A stretch of 64,000 bases of DNA from positions 1 through 64,000 of the forward strand of contig CAIKHO010000078.1 of the NCBI GenBank assembly GCA_903827245.1. The letters are read 5' to 3'. Positions 34,718 through 43,172 of the stretch are shown here, piece after piece. The notes below the pieces were generated by a model, which did not search any database, was not told the DNA's origin, and was given only the letters and a program-made list of their open reading frames with translations. The translations under genes were made by a program, and so were the position numbers. The stretch is from an uncultured Opitutia bacterium (GTDB taxonomy: Bacteria > Verrucomicrobiota > Verrucomicrobiia > Opitutales > Opitutaceae). How positions within the stretch are numbered: the first letter of the stretch is position 1; each line of letters starts with the position of its first letter.

Positions 34718-37396
34718 TCAGGGAACCGGCGGTGCCACCTTCTCCCCCAGTTTCTCCCGGGCTTCGTTCACCGCGGGGAGTTTTTTATCCAGGATGATGT
34801 TCCACACCCTCCGCGCCTCGTCCAATCGATCCTCTTTTTTCAGGAGGTCTCCCAGCTCCAGCAGCGTGCGCGACATCCAGTAGCGTCCGCTGGGGCCGAG
34901 CTTGTCGGCGACTTCCGGTTTCTCGATCAGGAACTGGTTCACCACATCCCGAAACCAGCAATCCTCCGCCCGCTTGGTGTCGCCGAGTCGGACGAGAATG
35001 GTGCCCAGTTTGAAGCCCGCTTCCACGCGCAAGTCGAGTGGTGCCGTGGGCAGCGCGAGTAACCGTTCGTAGCCCTCCTTCGCCCGGTCGGCATGCTGGA
35101 TATCCCCCGCGGCCTGCGCGGCATGGCAATCGGCCAGCGCCAGCTCCGCCGCCAGGACCCCTGGATGCCGGGGAAATTGATCCCGGATCAGCTGGTAGTT
35201 CTTCTGGGCTTGGGGAAAATCGTTCCGCGCCGCATACAGATCGCCTTCCTTGAGCCGCGCCGCAAACACCCAGTCGCTCTGCGGGTAGTCCTTGATCAGC
35301 TGCTCCAGGCGAATGATCGCGCCGTCCGGACCTGTCCGTCCAAGTTTTTCGTCATAGAGCGCCGCCCGATAGGACGCATAGGGAGCGTACGAACTTGCGG
35401 GGAATTCCCCGACCAGGCTGGTCAGGAGCCGTTGCGCCTCGACGATGTTGTTCCTAGTTTCGTTGTAATCGGCCTGGATGATGTACGAATACACCGCGGC
35501 GTCGCTGCCGGGGAAATTTTTCCGCAAGGCCGCCAGCAGTTCCTTCGCATTGTTTTCGCGCACGGGATCGGCCCCGTTTCCAGCCAGGGCGAAATCGGCC
35601 TGCGCCTTCAACAGTTCGACCTGGCTCGCAATCATGTCGTGCAGCTTCGGGTCCAGCCCGTCCAGCGCGGGCATCACTCCGTTCGCCAATTCAAGCGTCT
35701 GGGCTGGCATCCCCGCATCGAGGGAAAGCCTCACCTGCAGCCACTCCATGCGGGCGCGCAGATCGGCCGGCAGCGCCTGCGCCGAACCCGGCGCCTCGGT
35801 CCGGGGCGGCGCCTTGGCCAGCAGTTGGTTCACCCGGCCCAGGGCTGCGGCCGTTTCCCCGGCCTTAAACAACGCCTGCGCCAGGTTCCACTCGGACTGC
35901 CAGCGATTGACGGCATCAAAACCCGGATCGCGCGCCAGCCCGTCCAGCAACGGTTCGATGGCCCGCAGCCGTACTCCCACGCCCTTGTCGTCACCATTCG
36001 CGGCACGAATTTCGGCCAGCACGCGCTGGAACATCAACCCGCCGGTCGCCATCCCCGTCGGTGGCTCGGCCAGGACCGCGTTGTAGGCGTCCGCCGCATT
36101 GCGAAAATCCTCGGCGCGAAACCAGGCCTCGGCGATCAGCACCCCCAGTTCGGCCCGGGTCTGGCGGTCCGCGGGCCGCAGTTCAGCCCGCGCCTTCGAC
36201 GCGTAGTCGGCGGCAGTGCGGTAACGGCCTTGATCCCACGCCGCACTCGTGAGAAAGCCCAGCGCCTGAGCCTTGAGCTGCGAGCCGGGAAATTTTTCAA
36301 GGAGCGCCTTCGCGTCTTCCTCCGCCTGCGCATAATTTTTCTCGTCCAGCGCCATCTGGGCCCGGATCGCCAGCAGATCCTCGAGGATCCGTGAGGGCTT
36401 CGGAGCGCCGATCAAGTCGCCAAGTTGCCGGCGCAAGTCCGCCTTGGCCGGGCCGTCCCGGGAGGCCCGCGCCAGCAATTGCAGCGCGATGCGCTGCTTT
36501 TCCGGGTCGGTGCCATTGGCCACCAACTGGCCTAGGGCATTGCGTCCCGCCCCGTCCCCGGCACCGGCGATCAGGCCCAGTAGAAGACGGAGATTGTCCG
36601 CCTCGCCGCGTTCGTCCGGCGGCAGTCCGCGCAGCTGGCGAGCAACCACCTCGACCGCCGCGGGTTTCCGTCCAATGACATCCAGCATGATGGCATAATC
36701 CCGGGCAAAGCTGTAACCGATGGGCTTGCCCTGGGTGTTCTCGGCATTTTTGCGCGCGGCCTCGACATCGCTCTCCCGCACGGTCCCGAGGATCAGCCGC
36801 GCCTGGTCGGTCGCCAGCAGAAACCTGGACCGGGGCATCTCGGCCTGCCCGGCCGCGACGGCCTGACCGTAAAAGTCCAGCGCCTTGGGCGCATTGTTCT
36901 CCACGTTGGCCAGCATGCCCTGCAGGAAATACCACCAGCCCTTGTCCGCCGCCGCCAGCTCGTCGAGCTTCACCAGGGCCAGCTCGGCCTTCGCCGGATC
37001 GAGTTTTTTTTCATACGCCGCGATCAGCCCCGCGCGCAGGTGCCAGGCGCTGTCGCGTAGCGGGACCGTCTGCAATTCCAGCGCCTGCGCGGCCCCGGGG
37101 ATGTCGCCGCCGTCAAGCAGCGCGGTCACGAGGGCCAGTGTCATTTGCGCGCGATCCCCGCCGGCGCCCGCCGGCACCGCGAGCAGCTGCCGGTAAAGGC
37201 CGGCCGCCACCAACGGCAGCCCGAGTTCCTGCGCCCGCTGCGCCGCGGCCAGCGTGAGGGCACCTTGGCTCGGAGCCGCACGCATCTCGCCGGCCTGCAG
37301 CAACGGTGCCGCCGGATTGAGCGGTTCCTCCGCTCGCGCCGGCATCGCCTGGAGCAAAAGCGCCGGCAGCAGAAGGACGGAAATTTTTGAAACCAT
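34718..37396 (-). CDS. Large secreted tetratricopeptide-repeat protein
   Basis: The start MVSKISVLLLPALLLQAMPA gives 892 residues with a signal peptide probably cleaved after PARA. The rest is almost wholly helical, Ala/Leu/Asp-rich, with repeated TPR-like units such as KNYAQAEEDAKALLEKFPGS, GRYRTAADYASKARAEL, EDFRNAADAYNAVLAEPPTG and NDFPQAQKNYQLIRDQFPRH. These last two resemble the YbgF/BamD class that works with Tol or Bam. It is the first gene of the ExbB-ExbD set, so a periplasmic scaffold for that motor is a reasonable inference. The 24 codons upstream of the chosen Met have no signal-like character. Confidence 0.85.
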   Translation of the reverse strand: MVSKISVLLLPALLLQAMPARAEEPLNPAAPLLQAGEMRAAPSQGALTLAAAQRAQELGLPLVAAGLYRQLLAVPAGAGGDRAQMTLALVTALLDGGDIPGAAQALELQTVPLRDSAWHLRAGLIAAYEKKLDPAKAELALVKLDELAAADKGWWYFLQGMLANVENNAPKALDFYGQAVAAGQAEMPRSRFLLATDQARLILGTVRESDVEAARKNAENTQGKPIGYSFARDYAIMLDVIGRKPAAVEVVARQLRGLPPDERGEADNLRLLLGLIAGAGDGAGRNALGQLVANGTDPEKQRIALQLLARASRDGPAKADLRRQLGDLIGAPKPSRILEDLLAIRAQMALDEKNYAQAEEDAKALLEKFPGSQLKAQALGFLTSAAWDQGRYRTAADYASKARAELRPADRQTRAELGVLIAEAWFRAEDFRNAADAYNAVLAEPPTGMATGGLMFQRVLAEIRAANGDDKGVGVRLRAIEPLLDGLARDPGFDAVNRWQSEWNLAQALFKAGETAAALGRVNQLLAKAPPRTEAPGSAQALPADLRARMEWLQVRLSLDAGMPAQTLELANGVMPALDGLDPKLHDMIASQVELLKAQADFALAGNGADPVRENNAKELLAALRKNFPGSDAAVYSYIIQADYNETRNNIVEAQRLLTSLVGEFPASSYAPYASYRAALYDEKLGRTGPDGAIIRLEQLIKDYPQSDWVFAARLKEGDLYAARNDFPQAQKNYQLIRDQFPRHPGVLAAELALADCHAAQAAGDIQHADRAKEGYERLLALPTAPLDLRVEAGFKLGTILVRLGDTKRAEDCWFRDVVNQFLIEKPEVADKLGPSGRYWMSRTLLELGDLLKKEDRLDEARRVWNIILDKKLPAVNEAREKLGEKVAPPVP

Positions 37397-37444
37397 ACGC
37401 GACCGGCGAGTTTGTTTCGCGGGGTGGAAACAATCAACCGTGTT

Positions 37445-37456
37445 GTAACTAGTTAC
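37445..37456. promoter_or_regulatory. Perfect 12-bp palindrome in a divergent promoter region
   Basis: GTAACTAGTTAC lies in the 122-base gap between the divergently transcribed TPR gene and lemA. It may be an operator for either side; nothing in the sequence identifies the regulator. Confidence 0.35.
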
Positions 37457-37518
37457 TTCTCGCGCCATTCGGTTCCCGACGCAAACTGGCCCGCGGTTTT
37501 AATCAACCCAATCCCATC

Positions 37519-38121
37519 ATGAAAGTTCTCGTCATTGTCCTCGGAGTCTTGGTCCTGCTCGTCATCGTCCTCGGCGCCTGGATCGCCGGCATTTACAACT
37601 CACTCGTCGCGCTGCGCAACCGTTTCAACAACGCCTTCGCCCAGATCGACGTGCAGCTGAAGCGCCGCTACGACCTCATTCCCAACCTCGTCGAGACCGC
37701 CAAGGGCTACATGAAGCACGAGCACGATACGCTCGAGGATGTCATCAAGGCCCGCAACATCGCCCTCGCCGCCTCGCAGTCCGCCGCGGCCAACCCGGCC
37801 GACGCCGGCGCGATGAAGAGCCTGGTCTCCGCCGAGTCCGGCCTCACCGGCGCGCTCTCGCGCCTCATGGTCGTCTCCGAGCAGTACCCGGACCTCAAGG
37901 CCAACCAGAACATGATGCAGCTCACCGAGGAGCTCACCTCGACCGAGAACAAGATCGCGTTCGCCCGGCAGGCCTACAACGACAGCGTCATGGGCTACAA
38001 CACGACGCGCGAAACCTTTCCCAACGTGATCTTCGCCGGCATGTTCGGCTTCCTCCCCGCCGAGCTTTTCAAGATCGACGACCCGGCGGAACGAAACGCG
38101 CCGAAGGTAAGCTTCAACTGA
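37519..38121 (+). CDS. lemA: LemA family protein
   Basis: The 200-residue product has an N-terminal membrane helix ([20 protein letters not shown]) and the LemA four-helix core with [40 protein letters not shown] and the C-terminal [19 protein letters not shown], which is diagnostic. The biochemical role of LemA is unsettled; genes for it often neighbour M48 peptidases, as here, where ybjQ and an M48 gene follow within 20 bases of each other. First gene of the plus-strand set. Confidence 0.95.
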   Translation: MKVLVIVLGVLVLLVIVLGAWIAGIYNSLVALRNRFNNAFAQIDVQLKRRYDLIPNLVETAKGYMKHEHDTLEDVIKARNIALAASQSAAANPADAGAMKSLVSAESGLTGALSRLMVVSEQYPDLKANQNMMQLTEELTSTENKIAFARQAYNDSVMGYNTTRETFPNVIFAGMFGFLPAELFKIDDPAERNAPKVSFN

Positions 38122-38134
38122 GGGCTGCGCGTCC

Positions 38135-38464
38135 ATGCACCACACCACGGCCTTCTCGCTGGCCGGATTCCGCATCACCCGCGAGCTCGGGACTGTGCGC
38201 GGCATTGTCGTCCGCTCCCGCTCGGTCATCGGCAACATCGGGGCCAGCATCCAGACCCTGTTCGGCGGCAATATCACGCTCTACTCCGAGTTGTGCGAGC
38301 GGGCGCGCCAGGATGCCTTTGAGCGGCTCTGCGGCCACGCAACCACGCTCGGGGCCAACGCCATCATCGGGCTCCGCTACGACGCCACCGAGATCACGCC
38401 CGGCGTCACCGACGTGCTGTGTTACGGCACCGCGGTGGTGGTGATGCCCGACCCCGCGGCCTAG
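38135..38464 (+). CDS. YbjQ/UPF0145 family protein
   Basis: The 109-residue product has the family outline: an N-terminal strand followed by [20 protein letters not shown], an amphipathic helix ([20 protein letters not shown]) and [22 protein letters not shown]. Members form small homo-oligomers of unknown function. It lies 13 bases after lemA and 17 before the M48 gene, so it is likely co-transcribed with both. Confidence 0.9.
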   Translation: MHHTTAFSLAGFRITRELGTVRGIVVRSRSVIGNIGASIQTLFGGNITLYSELCERARQDAFERLCGHATTLGANAIIGLRYDATEITPGVTDVLCYGTAVVVMPDPAA

Positions 38465-38481
38465 GGCCCGGCCGGAACGCG

Positions 38482-40470
38482 ATGGATTTCTTCGAGGCTC
38501 AGGCCCGGGCGAAAAAGCGCACGACCCGCCTGGTCGCGCTCTTCGCGCTCGCCGTCATCGGCACCATCGTCGCCGGCTATTTCGCCGCCATTTTCCTGAT
38601 CGGCCAGGCCTCCGGCCGGGTGCAACGTCATCGCGGATATGCGGCGTACGACGCCCCGGCCGCTCCCGGGCGCCCGCTCTGGCAACCGGCGGTTTTTGCG
38701 GAGGTCTGCCTCGGCACGCTGGCCGTGGTCGGCCTCGCCTCCCTCTACAAGTGGAATGAATTCTCCAGCGGCGGTTCCGCCGTCGCCGAGAGCGTCGGCG
38801 GCCGGCGCGTCGATCCGCATACCACCGATCTCCACGAGCGCCGCCTCCTCAACGTCATCGAGGAAATGGCCATCGCCTCGGGCGTCCCCATGCCCGCGGT
38901 CTACATCCTCGACGACGAACCCGCGATCAACGCCTTCGCCGCCGGACTCACCACCGGTGACGCCGTTGTCACCGTCACCCGCGGCACCCTGGAAAAGCTC
39001 ACCCGCGACGAGCTGCAGGGCGTGATCGGCCATGAGTTCAGCCACATCCTGAACGGCGACATGCGCCTGAATGTCCGGCTGAGCGCCATCCTCTTCGGCA
39101 TCCTCGTCATCGGCATCGCCGGCCGCGGCATCCTCTTCAGCCTGCGCAACGCGCGCGTCAGCTCGCGGGACAGCAAGAACGGCGGCGGCGCCGTGATCGC
39201 CATCGCCGCCGTCGGCGTGGCCCTGCTGGTCATCGGCTACGTCGGCTATTTCTTCGGCCGGCTCATCCAGGCGGCCGTATCGCGCCAGCGCGAGTTCCTG
39301 GCCGACGCCTCCTCGGTGCAGTTCACGCGCAACCCGAGCGGCCTCACCGGCGCGTTGAAGAAAATCGGCGGCTATGCCCTCGGCTCGTCCCTCCAGTCCG
39401 CCAAGGGCACCGCCATCGGCCACTTCTTCTTCGCCCAGGGCTTCACCTCCATGTTCGGCGGTGCCTGGGCCACCCACCCGCCGCTCGACGAGCGCATCCG
39501 GGCCATCGATCCGCAGTTTGACGGCAAGATGTTCGATCCCCCGGAGGTGGTGGACGTCGCGCATGAATCCTTCCGCGACGCCGGCCTGGTCCCTCCCCTC
39601 GCCGGACTCGCACCCCAGCGGCCCCAACCGCCGGTTTCGCCCGCGATGCGTGCCATGACCGCGGTCGGTACACTCACCGCCGAGCAGATCACCGGCGCCC
39701 AGTCGCTCCTCGACACCCTGCCGGCCCGTCTCCGCGCCGCGGCCCGCACCGCCGGCGAGGCTGCGCCCCTGCTCTACGGTGTATTGCTCGACCAGGACGA
39801 CCTCGCCGTCCGCGAACGCCAGCGCCAGCTGGTCGCCACGCGGGCCGGCGCCGATGCCCTCCGCGTGCTCGATGAGCTCGATCCCTCGCTCCGTACCCTG
39901 CGGCCCGAGCACCGTCTGCCCTTGGTCCAGCTCACGCTGCCCGCCCTCCGTCCGGTGGCGCCCGCCGAGCTCGCCCCGATCCTCGATACGCTCGACGAAC
40001 TCGTGCACGCCGACGGACGGGTCAGTCCATTCGAGTTCGCGTTGCAGAAGCTGCTCATCCGCTCCCTCGACCTCGGGCGCGATCCATCGCGGGCCGGCGT
40101 CATCCAGATCTACTCCTTTAACGCGGTCACCGAGGAGATCTCCGTGGTCCTCTCCGCCCTCGCCCATGCGGCCAGTAACGTAGACCTCGACGCCCGCGCC
40201 GCCTTCGCCGCCGGCGCCGCGCAAATCAAGCTCATCGAGGCCCGGCTCACGTTCCTCGACGAATCCGCATCCAGCTTGGAAAAACTCGACGCCGCGCTCG
40301 ACAAGCTCGCCGCCGCCAGCGGACCGATCAAGCAACGGACCCTGGTCGCCGCGGCCCATGTCGTCGGGGCGGATGGCCGGATCCTGATCGACGAGGCCGA
40401 GCTGCTTCGCGCCATCGCGGCCACCCTGGATGTGCCCATGCCTCCCTTGGACGGAACCGCTTCCGTCTAA
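38482..40470 (+). CDS. M48 family membrane metallopeptidase with C-terminal TerB-like region
   Basis: HtpX-like integral membrane zinc protease. The 662-residue product, from MDFFEAQARAKKRTT, has two N-terminal membrane helices, the catalytic HEFSH at residues 184-188, two more helices (about 200-220 and 238-262) and the third zinc ligand Glu271 in REFLADASS. The peptidase part ends near residue 370. The remaining 290 residues contain two acidic ADGR segments (near 510 and 629: HADGRVSPFEF and GADGRILIDEAELL) resembling TerB-type helices. It would face the cytoplasm. Likely partner of LemA and the YbjQ protein. The 21-codon longer frame overlaps ybjQ and is not used. Confidence 0.9.
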   Translation: MDFFEAQARAKKRTTRLVALFALAVIGTIVAGYFAAIFLIGQASGRVQRHRGYAAYDAPAAPGRPLWQPAVFAEVCLGTLAVVGLASLYKWNEFSSGGSAVAESVGGRRVDPHTTDLHERRLLNVIEEMAIASGVPMPAVYILDDEPAINAFAAGLTTGDAVVTVTRGTLEKLTRDELQGVIGHEFSHILNGDMRLNVRLSAILFGILVIGIAGRGILFSLRNARVSSRDSKNGGGAVIAIAAVGVALLVIGYVGYFFGRLIQAAVSRQREFLADASSVQFTRNPSGLTGALKKIGGYALGSSLQSAKGTAIGHFFFAQGFTSMFGGAWATHPPLDERIRAIDPQFDGKMFDPPEVVDVAHESFRDAGLVPPLAGLAPQRPQPPVSPAMRAMTAVGTLTAEQITGAQSLLDTLPARLRAAARTAGEAAPLLYGVLLDQDDLAVRERQRQLVATRAGADALRVLDELDPSLRTLRPEHRLPLVQLTLPALRPVAPAELAPILDTLDELVHADGRVSPFEFALQKLLIRSLDLGRDPSRAGVIQIYSFNAVTEEISVVLSALAHAASNVDLDARAAFAAGAAQIKLIEARLTFLDESASSLEKLDAALDKLAAASGPIKQRTLVAAAHVVGADGRILIDEAELLRAIAATLDVPMPPLDGTASV

Positions 40471-40506
40471 ATTCCTCCTACGCCCCGGAAGGAATCCCGG
40501 TGGTGC

Positions 40507-40612
40507 ATCAGTTTGAAAATGGAGGAGCGGCTTTATGCCGCGAGGGTTGGGTCCGCGGAGCGACACATCGCGGCATAAAGCCGCTCCTACCTCCAATCAT
40601 CGGCAAACTGAT
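40507..40612. repeat. REPIN-like inverted repeat, family A, inside a second inverted repeat
   Basis: The inner element (40521-40594) has arms of the type GGAGCGGCTTTATGCCGCGA around a 24-base loop; the right arm, read on the minus strand, starts GTAGGAGC. Outside it, ATCAGTTTG (40507-40515) and CAAACTGAT (40604-40612) form another inverted pair. A related copy is at 53157-53224. It lies in the 288-base gap between the M48 gene and the methyltransferase gene; I see no gene in the rest of the gap. Confidence 0.9.
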
Positions 40613-40758
40613 CCACTGCCGAATCCCTAGAGACACTGGATTCAAGTCAGTCCCCGAGCGATGTCAGGCCGACGTGAACCCCTGCACGTATCCCGAAGAA
40701 AATTGATGACGCCTCGCCGATTGGGCGGCAGACTCACCTTGAAAATGAAACTACCCCC

Positions 40759-41598
40759 ATGCCGAATCAGGACCGGACGTTTTATGCCCTGAAACTGAAG
40801 CGCTTCTTCCTGAGGCGCATTTGCCCCCGGCGACTTCACGGCCGCCTGCCCCGCTCGATCACGACCAATGCCCTGCCGGGCTCCATTGGCCGGATCCATA
40901 CGTGCGACACGATCCTGACGCGGCCATCGCAGTCGGGGCTCAACGACTATTTGGCGGTGGGTAGGTCCGCGCTGGACAATTGCGCCGCCACGCTGGCAGC
41001 CATGAACCGGAATTTCTCGGACATCCAGACCTGCCTCGACCTGCCGTGCGGACACGGGCGGATTCTCCGCTGGCTGCAAAGCCGGATCAATCCGGCAGGC
41101 ATCACCGCCTGCGACATCGACCGCGCCGGGGTCGATTTTTGCCGCGAGGAATTCGGGGTGAAGGGTGTCTACTCCTCGGACGACCTGGACCAGCTGAAAT
41201 TTCCCGACTCCTACGACCTCATCTGGGTCGGCTCCCTGCTGACCCATCTGGACCCCGCGCGCTGCACCGCCTTGCTGCGAAAATTGAGCCCGGCGCTGCG
41301 CCCGGGCGGAGTGCTGGTGTTTACCACCCATGGCGAGAGCTGTTTCACGCGCCCGGGCCTGCGCGCCTACGGCAAGCCCTTTCGCGCCGCAGCCGATCGC
41401 ATGAAGGCGGATTTTCAGCGCGAGGGATACTGCTACGCGCCCTACGACGACACGGGTTATTACGGCATTACGCTGCACTCCGAGGACTACATTAAAAAAC
41501 ACGTGACCACCGACGTCTCGGACCGCCTGCAACTGGTGCGCTATCAGGCGCGCGGCTGGCACGACCATCAGGACGTGTGGTCGTTCCGCATGACATAG
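40759..41598 (+). CDS. Class I SAM-dependent methyltransferase
   Basis: The 279-residue product has the Rossmann-type motif I (CLDLPCGHGRILRWLQ, about residue 92), motif II acid (ITACDIDRAG) and motif IV (YDLIWVGSLLTHLDPARC), followed by the usual LSPALRPGGVLVFTTHGES. These are typical of small-molecule or protein methyltransferases of the Methyltransf_11/25 type; the substrate is not evident. The N-terminal 60 residues are basic and unlike the core. It stands alone, with a repeat upstream and a 155-base gap downstream that holds nothing I recognise. Confidence 0.88.
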   Translation: MPNQDRTFYALKLKRFFLRRICPRRLHGRLPRSITTNALPGSIGRIHTCDTILTRPSQSGLNDYLAVGRSALDNCAATLAAMNRNFSDIQTCLDLPCGHGRILRWLQSRINPAGITACDIDRAGVDFCREEFGVKGVYSSDDLDQLKFPDSYDLIWVGSLLTHLDPARCTALLRKLSPALRPGGVLVFTTHGESCFTRPGLRAYGKPFRAAADRMKADFQREGYCYAPYDDTGYYGITLHSEDYIKKHVTTDVSDRLQLVRYQARGWHDHQDVWSFRMT

Positions 41599-41753
41599 CC
41601 TGTGCGCTCGAAATTTGCATCCGCCGGGTTCGCAACGCCCAGGGCCCAATGCAGCCAGCCGCACTTGCAACAATCGGAGCCTTGATGAAACTCATATGCA
41701 GGAACCGGCGTCACGTTCTGCAATCTGTTCCTTAACGTTAACCCCCTCCTTCC

Positions 41754-43172
41754 ATGTCGCATGATCATCACCACTGTTGTGGAGTTTCGACCAACATTGA
41801 GGACTATTTTCTGACGCGCCGCCAGTTCCTGAACCGGGTCGGCTTGGGACTCGGGGCCCTCGGTCTGGCCACACTGCTGCCCTCCGATCTGCTCGCCGCA
41901 CCGGCGGCAACCGCCCTGAATCCTCTCGCTCCGCGACTTCCTCCCCTGCCCGGCAAGGCCAAGTCGGTCATCCATATCTTTGCCCAGGGGGCACCTTCCC
42001 ACGTCGACACTTGGGATCCGAAGCCGGCCCTCTCCCGCATGGACGGCAAGACGCTGCCCGACGGCGGCATCGCCATGGGCTCGCCGTTCAAGTTCACCAA
42101 GATGGGCCAGAGCGGGACCGAGGTCTGCGAGCTCTTCCCGAATCTTGGCCAGCACATCGACGACATGGCGGTGATCCGCTCGATGTACACCGACATTCCC
42201 GCGCACGATGTGGCCACGGTCTTCATGAACACCGGCTCGCTGCGCATCCCGAAGCCCAGCATGGGCTCGTGGGTGATCTACGGACTCGGCACCGAAAATC
42301 AAAACCTGCCCGGTTTCATCTCCCTCCGTAGCGGCGGTCTCCCGCCCGGGGGCGCGGCCAACTACCAGGCCGCCTTCCTCCCGGGCGTTTATCAGGGCTC
42401 ATCCGTCAATACCCAGGCGCAATCGGTCCAGCAGATGATCCAGAACATCCGCAACCAATACCTCGCCCCGGCCGAGCAGCGCCGGCAGATCAACTTTGTC
42501 CACCAGCTCGACGAGATCCAGGCCCACAATCTCGCGAACGAGGCCGCGCTCGAGACCCGCCTCAACTCCTACGAGGTCGCCTTCCGCATGCAGGCCGAGT
42601 CAACCGACGTCTTCGATATCTCCAAGGAGCCCGAGTCCGTCCGCGCCGCCTACGGCAACACCCCGCAGGGCAAGCAACTCCTCATCGCCCGCCGCCTCGT
42701 CGAGCGCGGCGTGCGCTTCGTGCAGGCGTGGCACGACGGCTGGGACCACCATGACAAGCTCCAGGAGCGCATCACCGTGAAGGCCGGCGAAATCGACAAG
42801 CCCCTCGCGGCCCTCATGACCGACCTGAAGCAGCGCGGGCTGCTCGACTCCACCCTCGTCATCTGGGGCGGCGAATTCGGCCGTAAACCGACCAAGGATC
42901 GCAACGGCTACGACGAGCCCGGCCGCGACCACAACAACAAGGCCTTCTGCACCTGGATGGCCGGCGGCGGCGTCAAGGGCGGCATTGTCCACGGCGCCAC
43001 CGATGAATTCGGCGCCGAGGCGATCAAGGACAAGGTCCACGTGCACGACCTGCACGCTACCATCCTGCAGTGCCTCGGCTTCGACCACACCAAGCTCACC
43101 TATCGCTTCAACGGCCGCGACTTCCGCCTGACCGACGTGGCCGGCAACGTCGTGCAGCCCCTTCTGGCATGA
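41754..43172 (+). CDS. DUF1501 protein with Tat signal
   Basis: The 472-residue product has a twin-arginine signal (TRRQFLNRVGLGLGALGLAT, about residues 21-40) and the DUF1501 sulfatase-like fold: SVIHIFAQGAPSHVDTWDPK, MSPF..KMGQSGTEVCELFP-like positions, and DSTLVIWGGEFGRKP with TRGRDHN-like GRDHNNKAFCTWMAGGGVKG. Members are abundant in Planctomycetes and Verrucomicrobia, usually beside a cytochrome-c/DUF1549/DUF1553 protein, as here. The stop overlaps the next start as ATGA. The exact reaction is unknown; the partner set is thought to act on polymers such as sulfated polysaccharides. Confidence 0.93.
   Translation: MSHDHHHCCGVSTNIEDYFLTRRQFLNRVGLGLGALGLATLLPSDLLAAPAATALNPLAPRLPPLPGKAKSVIHIFAQGAPSHVDTWDPKPALSRMDGKTLPDGGIAMGSPFKFTKMGQSGTEVCELFPNLGQHIDDMAVIRSMYTDIPAHDVATVFMNTGSLRIPKPSMGSWVIYGLGTENQNLPGFISLRSGGLPPGGAANYQAAFLPGVYQGSSVNTQAQSVQQMIQNIRNQYLAPAEQRRQINFVHQLDEIQAHNLANEAALETRLNSYEVAFRMQAESTDVFDISKEPESVRAAYGNTPQGKQLLIARRLVERGVRFVQAWHDGWDHHDKLQERITVKAGEIDKPLAALMTDLKQRGLLDSTLVIWGGEFGRKPTKDRNGYDEPGRDHNNKAFCTWMAGGGVKGGIVHGATDEFGAEAIKDKVHVHDLHATILQCLGFDHTKLTYRFNGRDFRLTDVAGNVVQPLLA

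Noticed and set aside
38461-40596. 711-codon minus frame opposite the M48 gene
   Set aside because: The plus strand shows HEFSH, membrane helices and a matching third ligand; the minus frame is Gly/Asp/Glu-rich noise.
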